A stretch of 64,000 nucleotides of DNA, from the IMG/VR virus record IMGVR_UViG_3300021490_000001, positions 1 through 64,000 of that record; one strand, 5' to 3'. Made by a program: the position numbers and the translations under genes. Numbering within the stretch: the first letter of the stretch is position 1; the number at the start of each line of letters is the position of its first letter. Shown piece by piece: positions 1-8,252 of this stretch. The stretch comes from a virus. The notes below the pieces were generated by a model. It made no database searches, was not told the origin of the DNA, and saw only the letters and a list, made by a program, of their open reading frames with translations.

Positions 1-195
1 ATTGAAAAAAAAGTAACAGAAATTATCTATAAAATTAATGGGAAATACTATCATCAAAATTCAATTGTATTAAATAACACTGTAGTAGGTAATACAAATC
101 CCATAAAATTAACCAAAAAAGCGTACAAATCAATAACAGAAGATATGTTTGAATGGATTCTTAGAAGAAGCCTTATAGAATTAAATATTAGGTGA
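1..195 (+). CDS. Hypothetical protein, C-terminal part (cut by window edge)
   Basis: Frame 1 is open from base 1 to a TGA at 193-195 and gives 65 residues, rich in Lys, Ile and Asn like the neighbours. The start lies outside the window. Its last codons form the GGTGAT ribosome binding site of the next gene, so the two are translationally coupled. I recognise no family. Confidence 0.6.
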   Translation: MEKKVTEIIYKINGKYYHQNSIVLNNTVVGNTNPIKLTKKAYKSITEDMFEWILRRSLIELNIR

Positions 196-200
196 TGAAC

Positions 201-1358
201 ATGCCACAGGATATTTGTAATCACTGTCTTCGAACAATTGAAGATAATGATGTTGAAATTTTTAGGGGTAATAAGTATCACACTGAATGTCTTAATATGC
301 TCACTGTACGCTGTGTCAATTGTGGTACAAGACTCCTTAGAATAGAGTCACACGAATTCCATGATCAAGTTTATTGTGAAACTTGTTTTAATGTCCTAAC
401 TTGTATTTGTGATAGATGTTCAGAAAGAATTTTTTGCACAGATGCATATCAGGACTCTTATGGAGATTATTACTGCCATGACTGTTTTGAAGAAAGATAT
501 GATGATGACTCTGACGATGATTCTGATGATGACTCGGATGATTGTTGCTATTTAAAGACTCATCCACGCACTCATCCTTATGTTACAAAGATATGGAAAC
601 ATCGAAAGAAAATAAGAACCTTTGGAGTAGAATTAGAAACTAACTCTAACTTTGAAACTCCGAGATACTTTTCCAAGGTATTTGATGGTAGTATTAATGG
701 TAAAGAATATGTGTCGTATATATTACCATATAATGAAATTGGTTTTAGAGTGATAAAAAACTTTGAAAAAGTAGCTAAAGATAATTCTGTCCATGTTGGA
801 AACGATTGCGGGTATCATTTGCATCTTGGAGGCTATCGAAATACTTATATTAATATTAAGAAAGTATGGCTTGGTTACTTGATGATGGAAAATTTATTCT
901 TTAGTATGGTACCACAAAGCAGAAGAAAGAGTTCATATTGTTATAGATTTTCAAAAGACTATACTGTAGATAGTATACTAAGGCAAAATAATTTACCGAG
1001 ATTATTATCACATTTTTATGAATCGCAAATTAGAATTAAGAAAAATACACCAAAAGATAATTACCATCGTAAAAGATATTATTTTGTTAATCTTCATGTT
1101 TGGCTATCGAGACAAACTATCGAATATAGACTTCACTCTGGAACTACTAATTCCGAAAAGATTCTATTATGGGCTGAAATAAACAAACGATTTACTGATT
1201 GGCTTACATCGAAAACAACATCAATCAATGATGTATTATCATTAACAGAAGAGAAGTTCTATAAAATAGTTGGTAATAAACTAAAAAATTACATACTTAA
1301 GCGAATAAACAAATTCGGTAGAGCCAAACATGAAACGATAATAATCAATGAGAGGTGA
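201..1358 (+). CDS. Amidoligase (COOH-NH2 ligase family) with N-terminal LIM-like zinc domain
   Basis: 385 residues. Residues 6-95 hold many paired Cys/His (CNHC, CVNC, CETC, CDRC, CHDC) resembling LIM-type zinc knuckles. Residues 101-114 are an Asp/Ser linker. From about 140 comes the amidoligase core seen in the Amidoligase_2 family: FGVELE at 141-146, DGSINGKEYVS at 162-172, CGYHLHLG at 203-210 and a later EYRLHSGT. These enzymes are glutamine-synthetase-like ATP-dependent ligases that join an amine to a carboxylate on peptides or small molecules. The start at 201 is chosen because GGTGAT lies 4 bases upstream, although ATG 195 is also possible. The next gene is a class II glutamine amidotransferase, a known partner. 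Function from motifs; the substrate is unknown. Confidence 0.8.
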   Translation: MPQDICNHCLRTIEDNDVEIFRGNKYHTECLNMLTVRCVNCGTRLLRIESHEFHDQVYCETCFNVLTCICDRCSERIFCTDAYQDSYGDYYCHDCFEERYDDDSDDDSDDDSDDCCYLKTHPRTHPYVTKIWKHRKKIRTFGVELETNSNFETPRYFSKVFDGSINGKEYVSYILPYNEIGFRVIKNFEKVAKDNSVHVGNDCGYHLHLGGYRNTYINIKKVWLGYLMMENLFFSMVPQSRRKSSYCYRFSKDYTVDSILRQNNLPRLLSHFYESQIRIKKNTPKDNYHRKRYYFVNLHVWLSRQTIEYRLHSGTTNSEKILLWAEINKRFTDWLTSKTTSINDVLSLTEEKFYKIVGNKLKNYILKRINKFGRAKHETIIINER

Positions 1359-1363
1359 TTTAA

Positions 1364-2506
1364 ATTTGTCAAATACATTTAATTAAAACATACAAAAAAA
1401 ACAAAGATGGAAAACTAACTTCTGAAAAGCTAAACGATGAAGATGCACGAGCGTTTAATACACTCATGCTCCAGGGAAGTAAAACTAATAATGATTCGTT
1501 TGGGTATTTTACGCCTGAACGAACAAAAAGGATAGCTAATGAATACAAATCAAGAAGTTATCAAGATATTATAAATGCCCCTTTTGTAGTTGGGCATAAT
1601 CGATTTTCTACTAAAGGAGCAAATACAAAAAAGAATGCACATCCATTCCAATCAAATAGATTCATTTGGGTACACAATGGAATTATAAACAATGATGAAC
1701 AACTTAAAAAACGATTCAAGTTAAAAATAAAAGCAAAAGTAGATTCAGCGATCATTGGACATGTAGTAGAGCATTACGCTAAAAAGGAAAAATCTATTGA
1801 GAATGCAATAAAATCTGCAATTGAACAAATATCAGGTGATTACTCTGTATTTCTATATGACAAAATAACAAGGAGATTATTCTATTTTAGGAACTCATTG
1901 AGAACATTTGAAACCGCTTTGCTATATGAAAAGAAAAACAATCGATATATTCTAATTGGCTCAACAAATGGAGAGAACATAGATAAAGTATATACAAAAC
2001 AACTCCTTGGATTCAATATCAGGAAAGCAGAAGTGCTATCAAGAAAAACGATAATGCCCAACGCCCTATTTGAAGTGAATGGAAATGGATTTGAACATCT
2101 AGCTAATTTTACACCAGCTAAAAATGCATATCTATATCCATATAACTCTTTTTATAATGAAAGAGCGAATTCATGGGAAGATGATCTTATATACAGAACA
2201 AACGAAAATTACACTGATTGTGGAAATATGACCGAACAAGAAGAAGTACTTAATTATAATATTATAGAAAGATTAAGATCTATAGTAGAGAAACTTGGTT
2301 TTGATCTGATAGTAACTCCGCAAGTGGATATACTTGAAAATAACACTGAACATGTATCTGGTGTATTTATATCTGGAAAAGATACTGAAGAATTTATGGA
2401 TATATATAATGAATATTTTACTGATTTAAAAGACTCAACAATGGATGCAAATAGTGTAATTACTTTCATAAATGATGTCCAAGATTATTATGAGAGAGCT
2501 ATCTAG
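1364..2506 (+). CDS. Class II glutamine amidotransferase, ATT start codon
   Basis: 380 residues. The N-terminal nucleophile domain has GHNRFSTKG (77-85), NAHPF (91-95) and HNGIINN (104-110), the hallmarks of PurF/GlmS-type glutaminase domains that release ammonia from glutamine. These enzymes need Cys as residue 2, exposed by Met removal. The first in-frame ATG (1466) would delete this residue. Reading back in frame, the codons ATT TGT CAA follow a TAA stop directly, and GGTGAT lies 5 bases before ATT. Starting at ATT gives Met-Cys-Gln-Ile, so ATT 1364 is almost certainly the start. The rest of the protein (about 200-380) is not recognised. It probably feeds ammonia to, or works with, the upstream amidoligase. 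Confidence 0.85.
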   Translation: MCQIHLIKTYKKNKDGKLTSEKLNDEDARAFNTLMLQGSKTNNDSFGYFTPERTKRIANEYKSRSYQDIINAPFVVGHNRFSTKGANTKKNAHPFQSNRFIWVHNGIINNDEQLKKRFKLKIKAKVDSAIIGHVVEHYAKKEKSIENAIKSAIEQISGDYSVFLYDKITRRLFYFRNSLRTFETALLYEKKNNRYILIGSTNGENIDKVYTKQLLGFNIRKAEVLSRKTIMPNALFEVNGNGFEHLANFTPAKNAYLYPYNSFYNERANSWEDDLIYRTNENYTDCGNMTEQEEVLNYNIIERLRSIVEKLGFDLIVTPQVDILENNTEHVSGVFISGKDTEEFMDIYNEYFTDLKDSTMDANSVITFINDVQDYYERAI

Positions 2507-2521
2507 TAAAGAGGGATAATT

Positions 2522-2962
2522 ATGTGTGCAAAATCTATATGTCAAAAATCGTTTACAGCCTATATAAAAAAAGGACTTCAAAAGTCTAATATCGTTATAA
2601 AAGATAAAGATAAGCTTCGATACGAAATAACTAGAAAATTACGAGTAGAATCAGATTATGGATTGTATGTTGAGTATCATTTTAAGATACGATCTTTGGA
2701 ATCATCTTCTTATATTCCATGTGATATATTCCATTATAAGATCCCTACCATTGACTCTCTCTCTGTTAATGGGATTGAACGCATACTTAGTAATAGTATA
2801 ATTACCTCCTGTAAACTTTCGAGTTCATATAGCAGTAAGATAGTACTAAGACTTAAAATAAACTTAAATGAACTAAGTAAAGCACTTCGAATGCTCAATA
2901 AGGCCATGACATCAATTGTTCCTGAGATAATAGAAAAAACTATAACTTATAGAGGTGATTAA
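2522..2962 (+). CDS. Hypothetical protein
   Basis: 146 residues preceded by a GAGGG-type RBS. It follows the amidotransferase by 15 bases and abuts the next gene, whose RBS lies in its last codons. It starts MCAKSICQ, so Cys2 is present, but no glutaminase motifs follow. The predicted character is mixed alpha/beta with no membrane segment. Family not recognised; the context suggests the same operon as the amidoligase pair. Confidence 0.65.
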   Translation: MCAKSICQKSFTAYIKKGLQKSNIVIKDKDKLRYEITRKLRVESDYGLYVEYHFKIRSLESSSYIPCDIFHYKIPTIDSLSVNGIERILSNSIITSCKLSSSYSSKIVLRLKINLNELSKALRMLNKAMTSIVPEIIEKTITYRGD

Positions 2963-3424
2963 ATGTTTATTATTTTTGAAGAGACTGTATCTAAAAATAA
3001 CACAAAATATCTTGTTGTATCGATTAATCTTGAAAAAGATAAACTCTATAAACATTACCAAAATCATTACTTTGGCATAGCAACTAAAATGTCCGGGACT
3101 TCAAAAAAGTACTATATACCTACACTTAATGACTGCATTGCAAAATCGAGTGGTTTAAAACACCTTGATTATGTATATGATTATTCCATTGATATTTCAA
3201 ATTACACAGCCAATGAAATCGAACAATTGAAAAAAGAATTAATCCAAGGAATCGAAAGACTTAACAAAGAAAATAAAGAATTTTATCAAAGGTATGTTAA
3301 ACCTGTTAAACTTTCTGGAATGTTTCAAGTAGACTTTAAAAAGAACAAAATTAAACTACTTAAAAAAGATAAATCTAAGACCTCAAAAAAAAGAAGTAAG
3401 CAACTAAAGAAGGAATCAAAATGA
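2963..3424 (+). CDS. Hypothetical protein with Lys-rich tail
   Basis: 153 residues with RBS GAGGTGAT five bases before ATG. The globular part covers about residues 1-115. The last 35 residues are very Lys/Ser-rich and may bind nucleic acid. Its end overlaps an ATG at 3421. Family not recognised. Confidence 0.65.
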   Translation: MFIIFEETVSKNNTKYLVVSINLEKDKLYKHYQNHYFGIATKMSGTSKKYYIPTLNDCIAKSSGLKHLDYVYDYSIDISNYTANEIEQLKKELIQGIERLNKENKEFYQRYVKPVKLSGMFQVDFKKNKIKLLKKDKSKTSKKRSKQLKKESK

Positions 3425-3641
3425 ATATAAAGTAGATGTTCCACTATGGACAGACATTCAAGTAATAGTTGATGCGAAAAACAAATATGAAGCAATGGAC
3501 TTAGCTGTAACTAAACTCTTTAATCAAGATAGACCAGTAGAACAAAATGATCTCTTATTTGACTTTGATAGATTCACTGATGATTGTTTATATGATCATA
3601 CAATAGATGCCTTTGTTAAAGAAATGAAAAAAAGAAAATAA
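3421..3641 (+). pseudogene. Small acidic ORF with apparent 1-base loss after its ATG
   Basis: From 3423 to the TAA at 3639-3641 one frame is open and looks coding (begins EYKVDVPLWTDIQVIVDAKN, ends in a Lys-rich tail), about 72 residues. It has no start: the frame is preceded by TAA at 3405, and the next ATG is deep inside. An ATG with a good AAGGA site sits at 3421 but in another frame, and reads only four codons to TAG. Adding one base after ATGAA would fuse ATG to the coding frame. So this is either a frameshifted gene, an assembly indel or a gene with an unusual start. Family unknown. Confidence 0.45.
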
Positions 3642-3685
3642 GGAAACATACTTAAAGAGATGTACTTAACTTAAGCTAAGATAAA

Positions 3686-3699
3686 CAATTTATAAAAGT
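3686..3699 (+). promoter_or_regulatory. Candidate TATA box
   Basis: AATTTATAAAAG in a gene-free stretch after 3641, with A-rich sequence before it. It predicts a transcript start near 3718 and a leader of about 60 bases for the SWIM gene. It argues against the upstream start at 3703. Confidence 0.4.
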
Positions 3700-3780
3700 A
3701 TCTTGAAAAATATAGTAAAGATAGTACAAGTTAGCCCTCACTTCATTTATCACTTTAATTTTCTTTATTTGGTTGATTGT

Positions 3781-4035
3781 ATGACATCTCAATTGGCATA
3801 TACCATAAGAAAAGCTAAATACTTTGCAGTATCTAATCGAATGGCTTGTAAGACCATTGGTTCTAGCCTTTATTTTAAAGTAGGAAGAGAAGAAGTCATA
3901 CTTTACGAAGATGGACGAGTAAGCTGTACATGTAAGAATCAAACAATAAATTCTAAATTTGGATCTTATTGTGCTCACATATTTGCAGCCATTTGGAAAT
4001 CAATTGAACTATGTAAAGACATAAGGAAGGTGTAA
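3781..4035 (+). CDS. SWIM zinc-finger protein
   Basis: 84 residues from ATG 3781, which follows GGTTGATTGT. The C-terminal half carries CTC, a 12-residue gap, then CAH (CxCx(n)CxH), the SWIM zinc-binding pattern used in DNA or protein binding, for example in Rad51-associated SWIM proteins. The 110-residue version from 3703 would begin at the predicted promoter and is less likely. A second SWIM protein is encoded at 11315-11674. A role in recombination is only inference. Confidence 0.7.
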   Translation: MTSQLAYTIRKAKYFAVSNRMACKTIGSSLYFKVGREEVILYEDGRVSCTCKNQTINSKFGSYCAHIFAAIWKSIELCKDIRKV

Positions 4036-4037
4036 TA

Positions 4038-4253
4038 ATGAGTCAAACTTGTTTTCCTATAACCTGCATAGGCAAAGCAGATATAATTAATACATTCAAA
4101 AGCAGACCAAACTTTGAAAAAATAAAGGCACGAGTAGAATCATTAACAGATTCCGAAATGGAATACTTAGCAAGCAAAATGGCAGATGATTATTGTAATC
4201 AGCTATTTTGGTCTAGCTTAGAAATAATATTTAATGATCTTTATGTAAAATGA
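4038..4253 (+). CDS. Hypothetical protein
   Basis: 71 residues, two bases after the SWIM gene, with RBS AAGGTGTAATA before ATG. Mostly helical, two Cys near the N-terminus. Not recognised. Confidence 0.6.
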   Translation: MSQTCFPITCIGKADIINTFKSRPNFEKIKARVESLTDSEMEYLASKMADDYCNQLFWSSLEIIFNDLYVK

Positions 4254-4257
4254 TACT

Positions 4258-4698
4258 ATGAAAGTAGAATGCTTAAAATCTGTAATTAGACTCAAATTCC
4301 ATAAGTTTGTCTTAATACTTGATGTCATTGAAGATGAACTATATCTAAGTGGAAATCGAATAGACAAAAACAGGTCAGTTAGAACATATAATAAAGCATA
4401 TATAAAAGAAAATACATGCAAGTATCCTAAGAAAACCATTCTTCAATTAGCTTTTAATAATGAAGTCTTAATTGTAGATTATTCTGATAGTGGTAAATTC
4501 TACTTCCGTTATTGGAATTCCATAAAAAATTTCTACAAATGGAGACATGAAGCCACTGATACTTATATGTTTAAAAAGGACTGGAAAACTAAAAATAAAG
4601 TCTTTTTTAAAAATGACTTTACAATACCTATATATACTTGGGAATCCAAGACTGAACCACAAAATAAGGTTACTACATATGAAACCAATATTAGTTAA
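4258..4698 (+). CDS. Hypothetical protein
   Basis: 146 residues rich in aromatic and Lys residues, following the previous stop by four bases. The 3' end overlaps the next gene by 20 bases. No clear SD is seen, so translation may be coupled to the upstream gene. Not recognised. Confidence 0.6.
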   Translation: MKVECLKSVIRLKFHKFVLILDVIEDELYLSGNRIDKNRSVRTYNKAYIKENTCKYPKKTILQLAFNNEVLIVDYSDSGKFYFRYWNSIKNFYKWRHEATDTYMFKKDWKTKNKVFFKNDFTIPIYTWESKTEPQNKVTTYETNIS

Positions 4699-4933
4699 AG
4701 AAGTAACAAGCAAAGCTGGTGGAATAATCAAAGTTATATCATTTAGCTCTGACATGTATCAAGTGATATCTGGATATCTAAATGATCTTAATGAAATGAA
4801 TGTCATTAGAGATGTTAGATTGCATGTTTCAGAACCGGAATTAATATATGATGAAATAACAAATTCCAAAGTATTTTTGCTTGCTTTGAATAAATGGAAT
4901 TTTTCAACAGAACTCGAACATAGGTCAATGTAA
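4679..4933 (+). CDS. Hypothetical protein
   Basis: 84 residues from ATG 4679, with AAGGTTA about 8 bases upstream. The longer frame from 4547 lies wholly inside the previous gene and is rejected as the start. Ends one base before the next ATG. Not recognised. Confidence 0.55.
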   Translation: MKPILVKEVTSKAGGIIKVISFSSDMYQVISGYLNDLNEMNVIRDVRLHVSEPELIYDEITNSKVFLLALNKWNFSTELEHRSM

Positions 4934-5302
4934 ATGTACAATATGTATTGCGCTATTGGGATTAATAAGAATTCAAACTATAAGATAGAAAAAGTTGTTA
5001 CTACAGACTTAAATGTAATACTATCCTTTGATATAATCATTGCATTTACAATTATTAAATATACTCGTAAAATCAAAGCCCATATGGACTATGATACTTA
5101 TTTAGACTACTGGTTTAAAACACATGATGAAAATGTAATAGTAAATAGATCTTTAAATAACATTAATACACAAGCATATACACTTAGTGAATTAACTGAA
5201 ATAAGAAATCTAATAACGAGAATAGATTCATATACTAAAGACATATACATAAAGAAAAGACTTAGAACACTATATACAAAGCTATTCGGTGGAATCAATT
5301 AA
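4934..5302 (+). CDS. Hypothetical protein
   Basis: 122 residues; ATG directly follows the previous TAA. A hydrophobic patch lies around residues 28-45 (VILSFDIIIAFTI). The C-terminal half is helical and charged. Not recognised. Confidence 0.55.
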   Translation: MYNMYCAIGINKNSNYKIEKVVTTDLNVILSFDIIIAFTIIKYTRKIKAHMDYDTYLDYWFKTHDENVIVNRSLNNINTQAYTLSELTEIRNLITRIDSYTKDIYIKKRLRTLYTKLFGGIN

Positions 5303-5540
5303 ATTATCTGATTATATCTATTTGATAAAGTGTGCTAACTGCAAATCATTTAGATTTTTCGAAATTCGAAATAAACCACCAACGAAGGTTACTTGTTTGA
5401 ATTGCAATAAGAGGCTGACTTTCTTGACTAAGAAAGGATATCTTAACTCTATGGTCGTAATCAAACGAATAGAAAAATATAAATACTATCAAATACACAA
5501 TAAAGGCCTATTAATGAAAAAGATGATTGGTGATCAATAA
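5289..5540 (+). CDS. Zinc-ribbon protein
   Basis: 83 residues with a GTG start inside the end of the previous gene. CANC and CLNC, about 22 residues apart, form a four-Cys zinc ribbon. The tail is basic. Its stop shares an A with the next ATG (TAATG), so it is coupled to the next gene. Likely nucleic-acid binding, by inference only. Confidence 0.65.
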   Translation: MESIKLSDYIYLIKCANCKSFRFFEIRNKPPTKVTCLNCNKRLTFLTKKGYLNSMVVIKRIEKYKYYQIHNKGLLMKKMIGDQ

Positions 5541-5659
5541 TGGATGAAGTACAACTTAAAAACATGAAGCAGGCAATGATAGAAAAAGGAAACTGGAAAG
5601 AAGTATCCAAAATAAACAAGATGTTAGAAATGCATGGATACAAAATCAAAGGTGATTAA
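5540..5659 (+). CDS. Small hypothetical protein
   Basis: 39 residues, ATG overlapping the previous stop as TAATG. Its final codons contain AAAGGTGATTAAATG, the RBS and start of the next gene. Amphipathic helical composition (KNMKQAMIEKGNWKEVSK). Its tight fit between two genes supports it. Confidence 0.55.
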   Translation: MDEVQLKNMKQAMIEKGNWKEVSKINKMLEMHGYKIKGD

Positions 5660-6037
5660 ATGCATTTTAGTTGGGCAGTACAGCAGATGAGAGAAGGAAA
5701 GAAAGTAAGACGCAAAGCATGGGATTCTCCGGAAAAAATAGATTATATTAAAATAAACAAAAATACTAAAGGACTCATTACGAATAATGCAGATGATAGA
5801 ATCTTCTATCTATCAGATTATGACGCGACAGATTGGGAACTCTTTGAAGAACCAAAAACTTTAAGTGATATTGTAATCAATGATTCTGATTATGAATACA
5901 TCTATGCTCACTACAAAGAAAAAGATATCAAGGAGTTCATTAAAAAGCTAGAGAAAGAATTTTGTGATGGGAATTTACAAAGCACAAAAGAAATACGAAA
6001 AAAGCTTTATGAACTTGCAGGAGAGAGATTTAAATAA
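5660..6037 (+). CDS. DUF2829/Tad2-like protein (possible anti-Thoeris)
   Basis: 125 residues with RBS GGTGATTA before ATG. The N-terminal 62 residues follow the DUF2829 pattern: an F-x-x-A-x-x-x-M-x-x-GKKVRRKAW opening, a central beta segment and a closing ATDWELFEEP. Phage DUF2829 proteins include Tad2, which sequesters the signalling molecules of Thoeris defence. Residues 70-125 are an added helical region. The match is by eye. DUF2829 members also occur without known anti-defence activity, so the function is a guess. Confidence 0.55.
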   Translation: MHFSWAVQQMREGKKVRRKAWDSPEKIDYIKINKNTKGLITNNADDRIFYLSDYDATDWELFEEPKTLSDIVINDSDYEYIYAHYKEKDIKEFIKKLEKEFCDGNLQSTKEIRKKLYELAGERFK

Positions 6038-6195
6038 GCTCTAAAATCATATATTACATATTTGGAGGACTAATAGCATCTGCTATCCAAATATCGTTTA
6101 TGGATATGATATTGGCATCCATCATACTCATAAGCATGAACATAATTTATGATTATAATCAAAAAAAAAGAAATAAGGTGATAACATGCAGGTAA
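6034..6195 (+). CDS. Possible small membrane protein with non-ATG start
   Basis: The frame 6034-6195 directly follows an in-frame stop and gives 53 residues dominated by a hydrophobic stretch (YYIFGGLIASAIQISF, then ILASIILISMNII) with a basic tail. No ATG precedes the hydrophobic part. ATA 6034 lies about 8 bases after GGAGAG, and ATG 6085 would give a 36-residue version. The alternative is non-coding spacer. It overlaps the start of the next gene. Confidence 0.35.
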   Translation: MSSKIIYYIFGGLIASAIQISFMDMILASIILISMNIIYDYNQKKRNKVITCR

Positions 6196-6782
6196 AAGGA
6201 GTAATTAAAGCAGTAGCGAGGGAAGCCAAAGAATTCGATGGTATCAAGAAACGAGGAGTATTAATTTCGAATGATACCGGAGAGAAATGGTATGATGTAG
6301 TCTATGAGGATTCCGAAAAAGACTATGACAAATTATTTGACTCTATTTATGTTAGAGGAAATGAAATAGAAGCAGAAGTCGAAGGAGCAAAAAACTTAAC
6401 TATCGTAACTGTTACAGGAAAGCAAGAACTTTCTTCTAAACCTAAAGGAGATAGTTTAACATTTGACGAATTGCTAGCTGAAGCAAGGAACAAGTATCCT
6501 GATCTTTGCATGCATACTATTGAAAGCGAAATTATACAGAATGTCTTAGTATCAGACAAAATGGGAAATCAAAAAGAAACAACATTAGCCATATCGAAAG
6601 TAAGATTAATTACTGATAGAACAACAGAAGCCAAAGTTGTTGAGGCAATAGGAGATGCGTGTTCCCAAAATGTAAATAAGGAAATAGCACCATCATTTAT
6701 AAGAATGGCTCAAACTAGAGCTTACTCACGAGCATTAAGATTCCTATTGTGTAAAGGAGTAACAGAGGCAGAATTAAAATGA
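6186..6782 (+). CDS. Single-strand annealing/ssDNA-binding-like protein
   Basis: 198 residues, RBS AAGGTGATAAC. Residues 1-75 look like an OB-type beta barrel (KGVIKAVAREAKEF..). The C-terminal part ends with MAQTRAYSRALRFLLCKGVTEAEL, matching the closing motif (TRAxxRALRxxxxxGVTxxEEL) of Rad52/Erf-type annealing proteins and their ssDNA-binding relatives. The likely role is viral recombination or replication. The stop overlaps the next start by 4 bases (ATGA). Family placed by motif only. Confidence 0.55.
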   Translation: MQVKGVIKAVAREAKEFDGIKKRGVLISNDTGEKWYDVVYEDSEKDYDKLFDSIYVRGNEIEAEVEGAKNLTIVTVTGKQELSSKPKGDSLTFDELLAEARNKYPDLCMHTIESEIIQNVLVSDKMGNQKETTLAISKVRLITDRTTEAKVVEAIGDACSQNVNKEIAPSFIRMAQTRAYSRALRFLLCKGVTEAELK

Positions 6783-7885
6783 AAATATTGCTCCCCAAGC
6801 AAATCGAGACTTGTTTAATACCTTCAAGTTATAAGACTATTGGCTATAAGGAAACAGAAGACTTGCTTAATTATAAAGATGAATTTGATTGCATTGTTAC
6901 TTATCCAATCGATGGTGCTAAACTTAGCTTGATCGAACATTTCTCTAAAGCCAAAGAATTTATAGTACTTGGATCCGGTAAAGAGAACATTGATTATGAA
7001 ACTGCTAAGGACAAAGGAATAAATGTAATCTCTCTTGAAGGAGTAAACGAATATGCTGTTGTCGAATGGTTAATATTTCATTATCTTTTGTATAAAAGAC
7101 AATTAGATGTATACGGAACGATAACAAAACCAACTCTTAATTTTCTTAAAGAGAGATATTCTCAAACAATCCCGGTTATTACAGGACTAGGCTTTATTGG
7201 ATTTGGTAATATAGCTAATAGATTCTTACAGTCAATAGAATTAGTACATACACAGGTCTATTACTTTGATCCATATGTAACTAAAGATATTGGAATAAAA
7301 GTAAATTCTATTAATGAAATATTTAAGAATTGTAGTGTTATCATAGTTTCAGTTCCTTTTGTTAAAGAAACTACAAACTTAATAGATTCAAACTCACTTA
7401 AAGATGTATCTCATAAGATTGCTCTATTATCGATTTCACGATATGAAGTAATAAACTGGGAATCATTGATTCCTTATAAGAATAGGTTTAACTTTATTGC
7501 TCTTGATTGTCTTCCAGATGAATACTTGATGCTAAAGAAAAATACTAAAATAAATAATAATCTTGCTGTATTTGAAATAGCTAAAACAACCCCAGTAGCA
7601 ATTACTCCGCATATTGCAGGAAGAACATTTGAAACAAATCTTAAAATAGCTACAGAACTTAATGGTCACTTTCTTGGCAAATGGAATGCGAAAAACTTCC
7701 CTAAGGTTCAGGATTATATTAAGAACTTGTCTATTATAGAATTGCATAATCTAAATGAACAACTCTATAATAAGACAAAGACGAAGTCGATTTTAAATGC
7801 AAGAGATGAAGCTAGAATAAAACTAGAAGGAATTATAAATGAACAAACGAAACTCAGCACTTACAAGACTAAGAACATTAAGTAA
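6779..7885 (+). CDS. D-isomer-specific 2-hydroxyacid dehydrogenase-like protein
   Basis: 368 residues. Middle Rossmann domain with ITGLGFIGFGNIANR (GxGxxG type), an acidic FDPY at the end of the second strand, SVPFVKETTNLI, LLSISRYEVI (Arg of the catalytic triad), ALDCLPDE and TPHIAGRT (catalytic His). This is the layout of D-lactate/phosphoglycerate/formate dehydrogenases, which reduce 2-keto acids with NAD(P)H. The length fits, with about 40 extra C-terminal residues. Unusual inside a viral early operon. The substrate cannot be told. It overlaps its neighbours at both ends. Confidence 0.75.
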   Translation: MKILLPKQIETCLIPSSYKTIGYKETEDLLNYKDEFDCIVTYPIDGAKLSLIEHFSKAKEFIVLGSGKENIDYETAKDKGINVISLEGVNEYAVVEWLIFHYLLYKRQLDVYGTITKPTLNFLKERYSQTIPVITGLGFIGFGNIANRFLQSIELVHTQVYYFDPYVTKDIGIKVNSINEIFKNCSVIIVSVPFVKETTNLIDSNSLKDVSHKIALLSISRYEVINWESLIPYKNRFNFIALDCLPDEYLMLKKNTKINNNLAVFEIAKTTPVAITPHIAGRTFETNLKIATELNGHFLGKWNAKNFPKVQDYIKNLSIIELHNLNEQLYNKTKTKSILNARDEARIKLEGIINEQTKLSTYKTKNIK

Positions 7886-8252
7886 GTATAATATTCCTGG
7901 TTCCATGCTCAAGAGACCAAAAAATGCAATTTATATTAGCACCGCCAATGATCTAAGACATGAACTTGGAAAATTTATGATCTGTTGGATGCTAGCTAAT
8001 GGAACGAATATAGATTACTATTGGAAAGATGTTAGAAAATCCATTCTTCAGTTTTGTAAACTCGATCTAAGCGAATTTACTTTTCCAAATGAATCCAAAC
8101 AATATATAACCGAAGCAGTAGATCGTAATCATAAACGAAGAGATATAGTTGTGCTCGATGATGATCAAGCTATAGAAGTCGTGTATAAACATAAATCTCG
8201 AAAGTTACTTTCAGAATATAAAAAAGCCAATGTAGATTATTATGAAATTTAA
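7839..8252 (+). CDS. Hypothetical protein, possible PD-(D/E)XK-like fold
   Basis: 137 residues starting 47 bases inside the previous gene. The C-terminal part, HKRRDIVVLDDDQAIEVVYKHK, resembles the D-(x)n-E-x-x core of restriction-endonuclease-like folds. The usual Lys after the Glu is replaced (EVV), so it may be inactive or not a nuclease at all. Overlaps the next gene by 11 bases. Confidence 0.5.
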   Translation: MNKRNSALTRLRTLSKYNIPGSMLKRPKNAIYISTANDLRHELGKFMICWMLANGTNIDYYWKDVRKSILQFCKLDLSEFTFPNESKQYITEAVDRNHKRRDIVVLDDDQAIEVVYKHKSRKLLSEYKKANVDYYEI

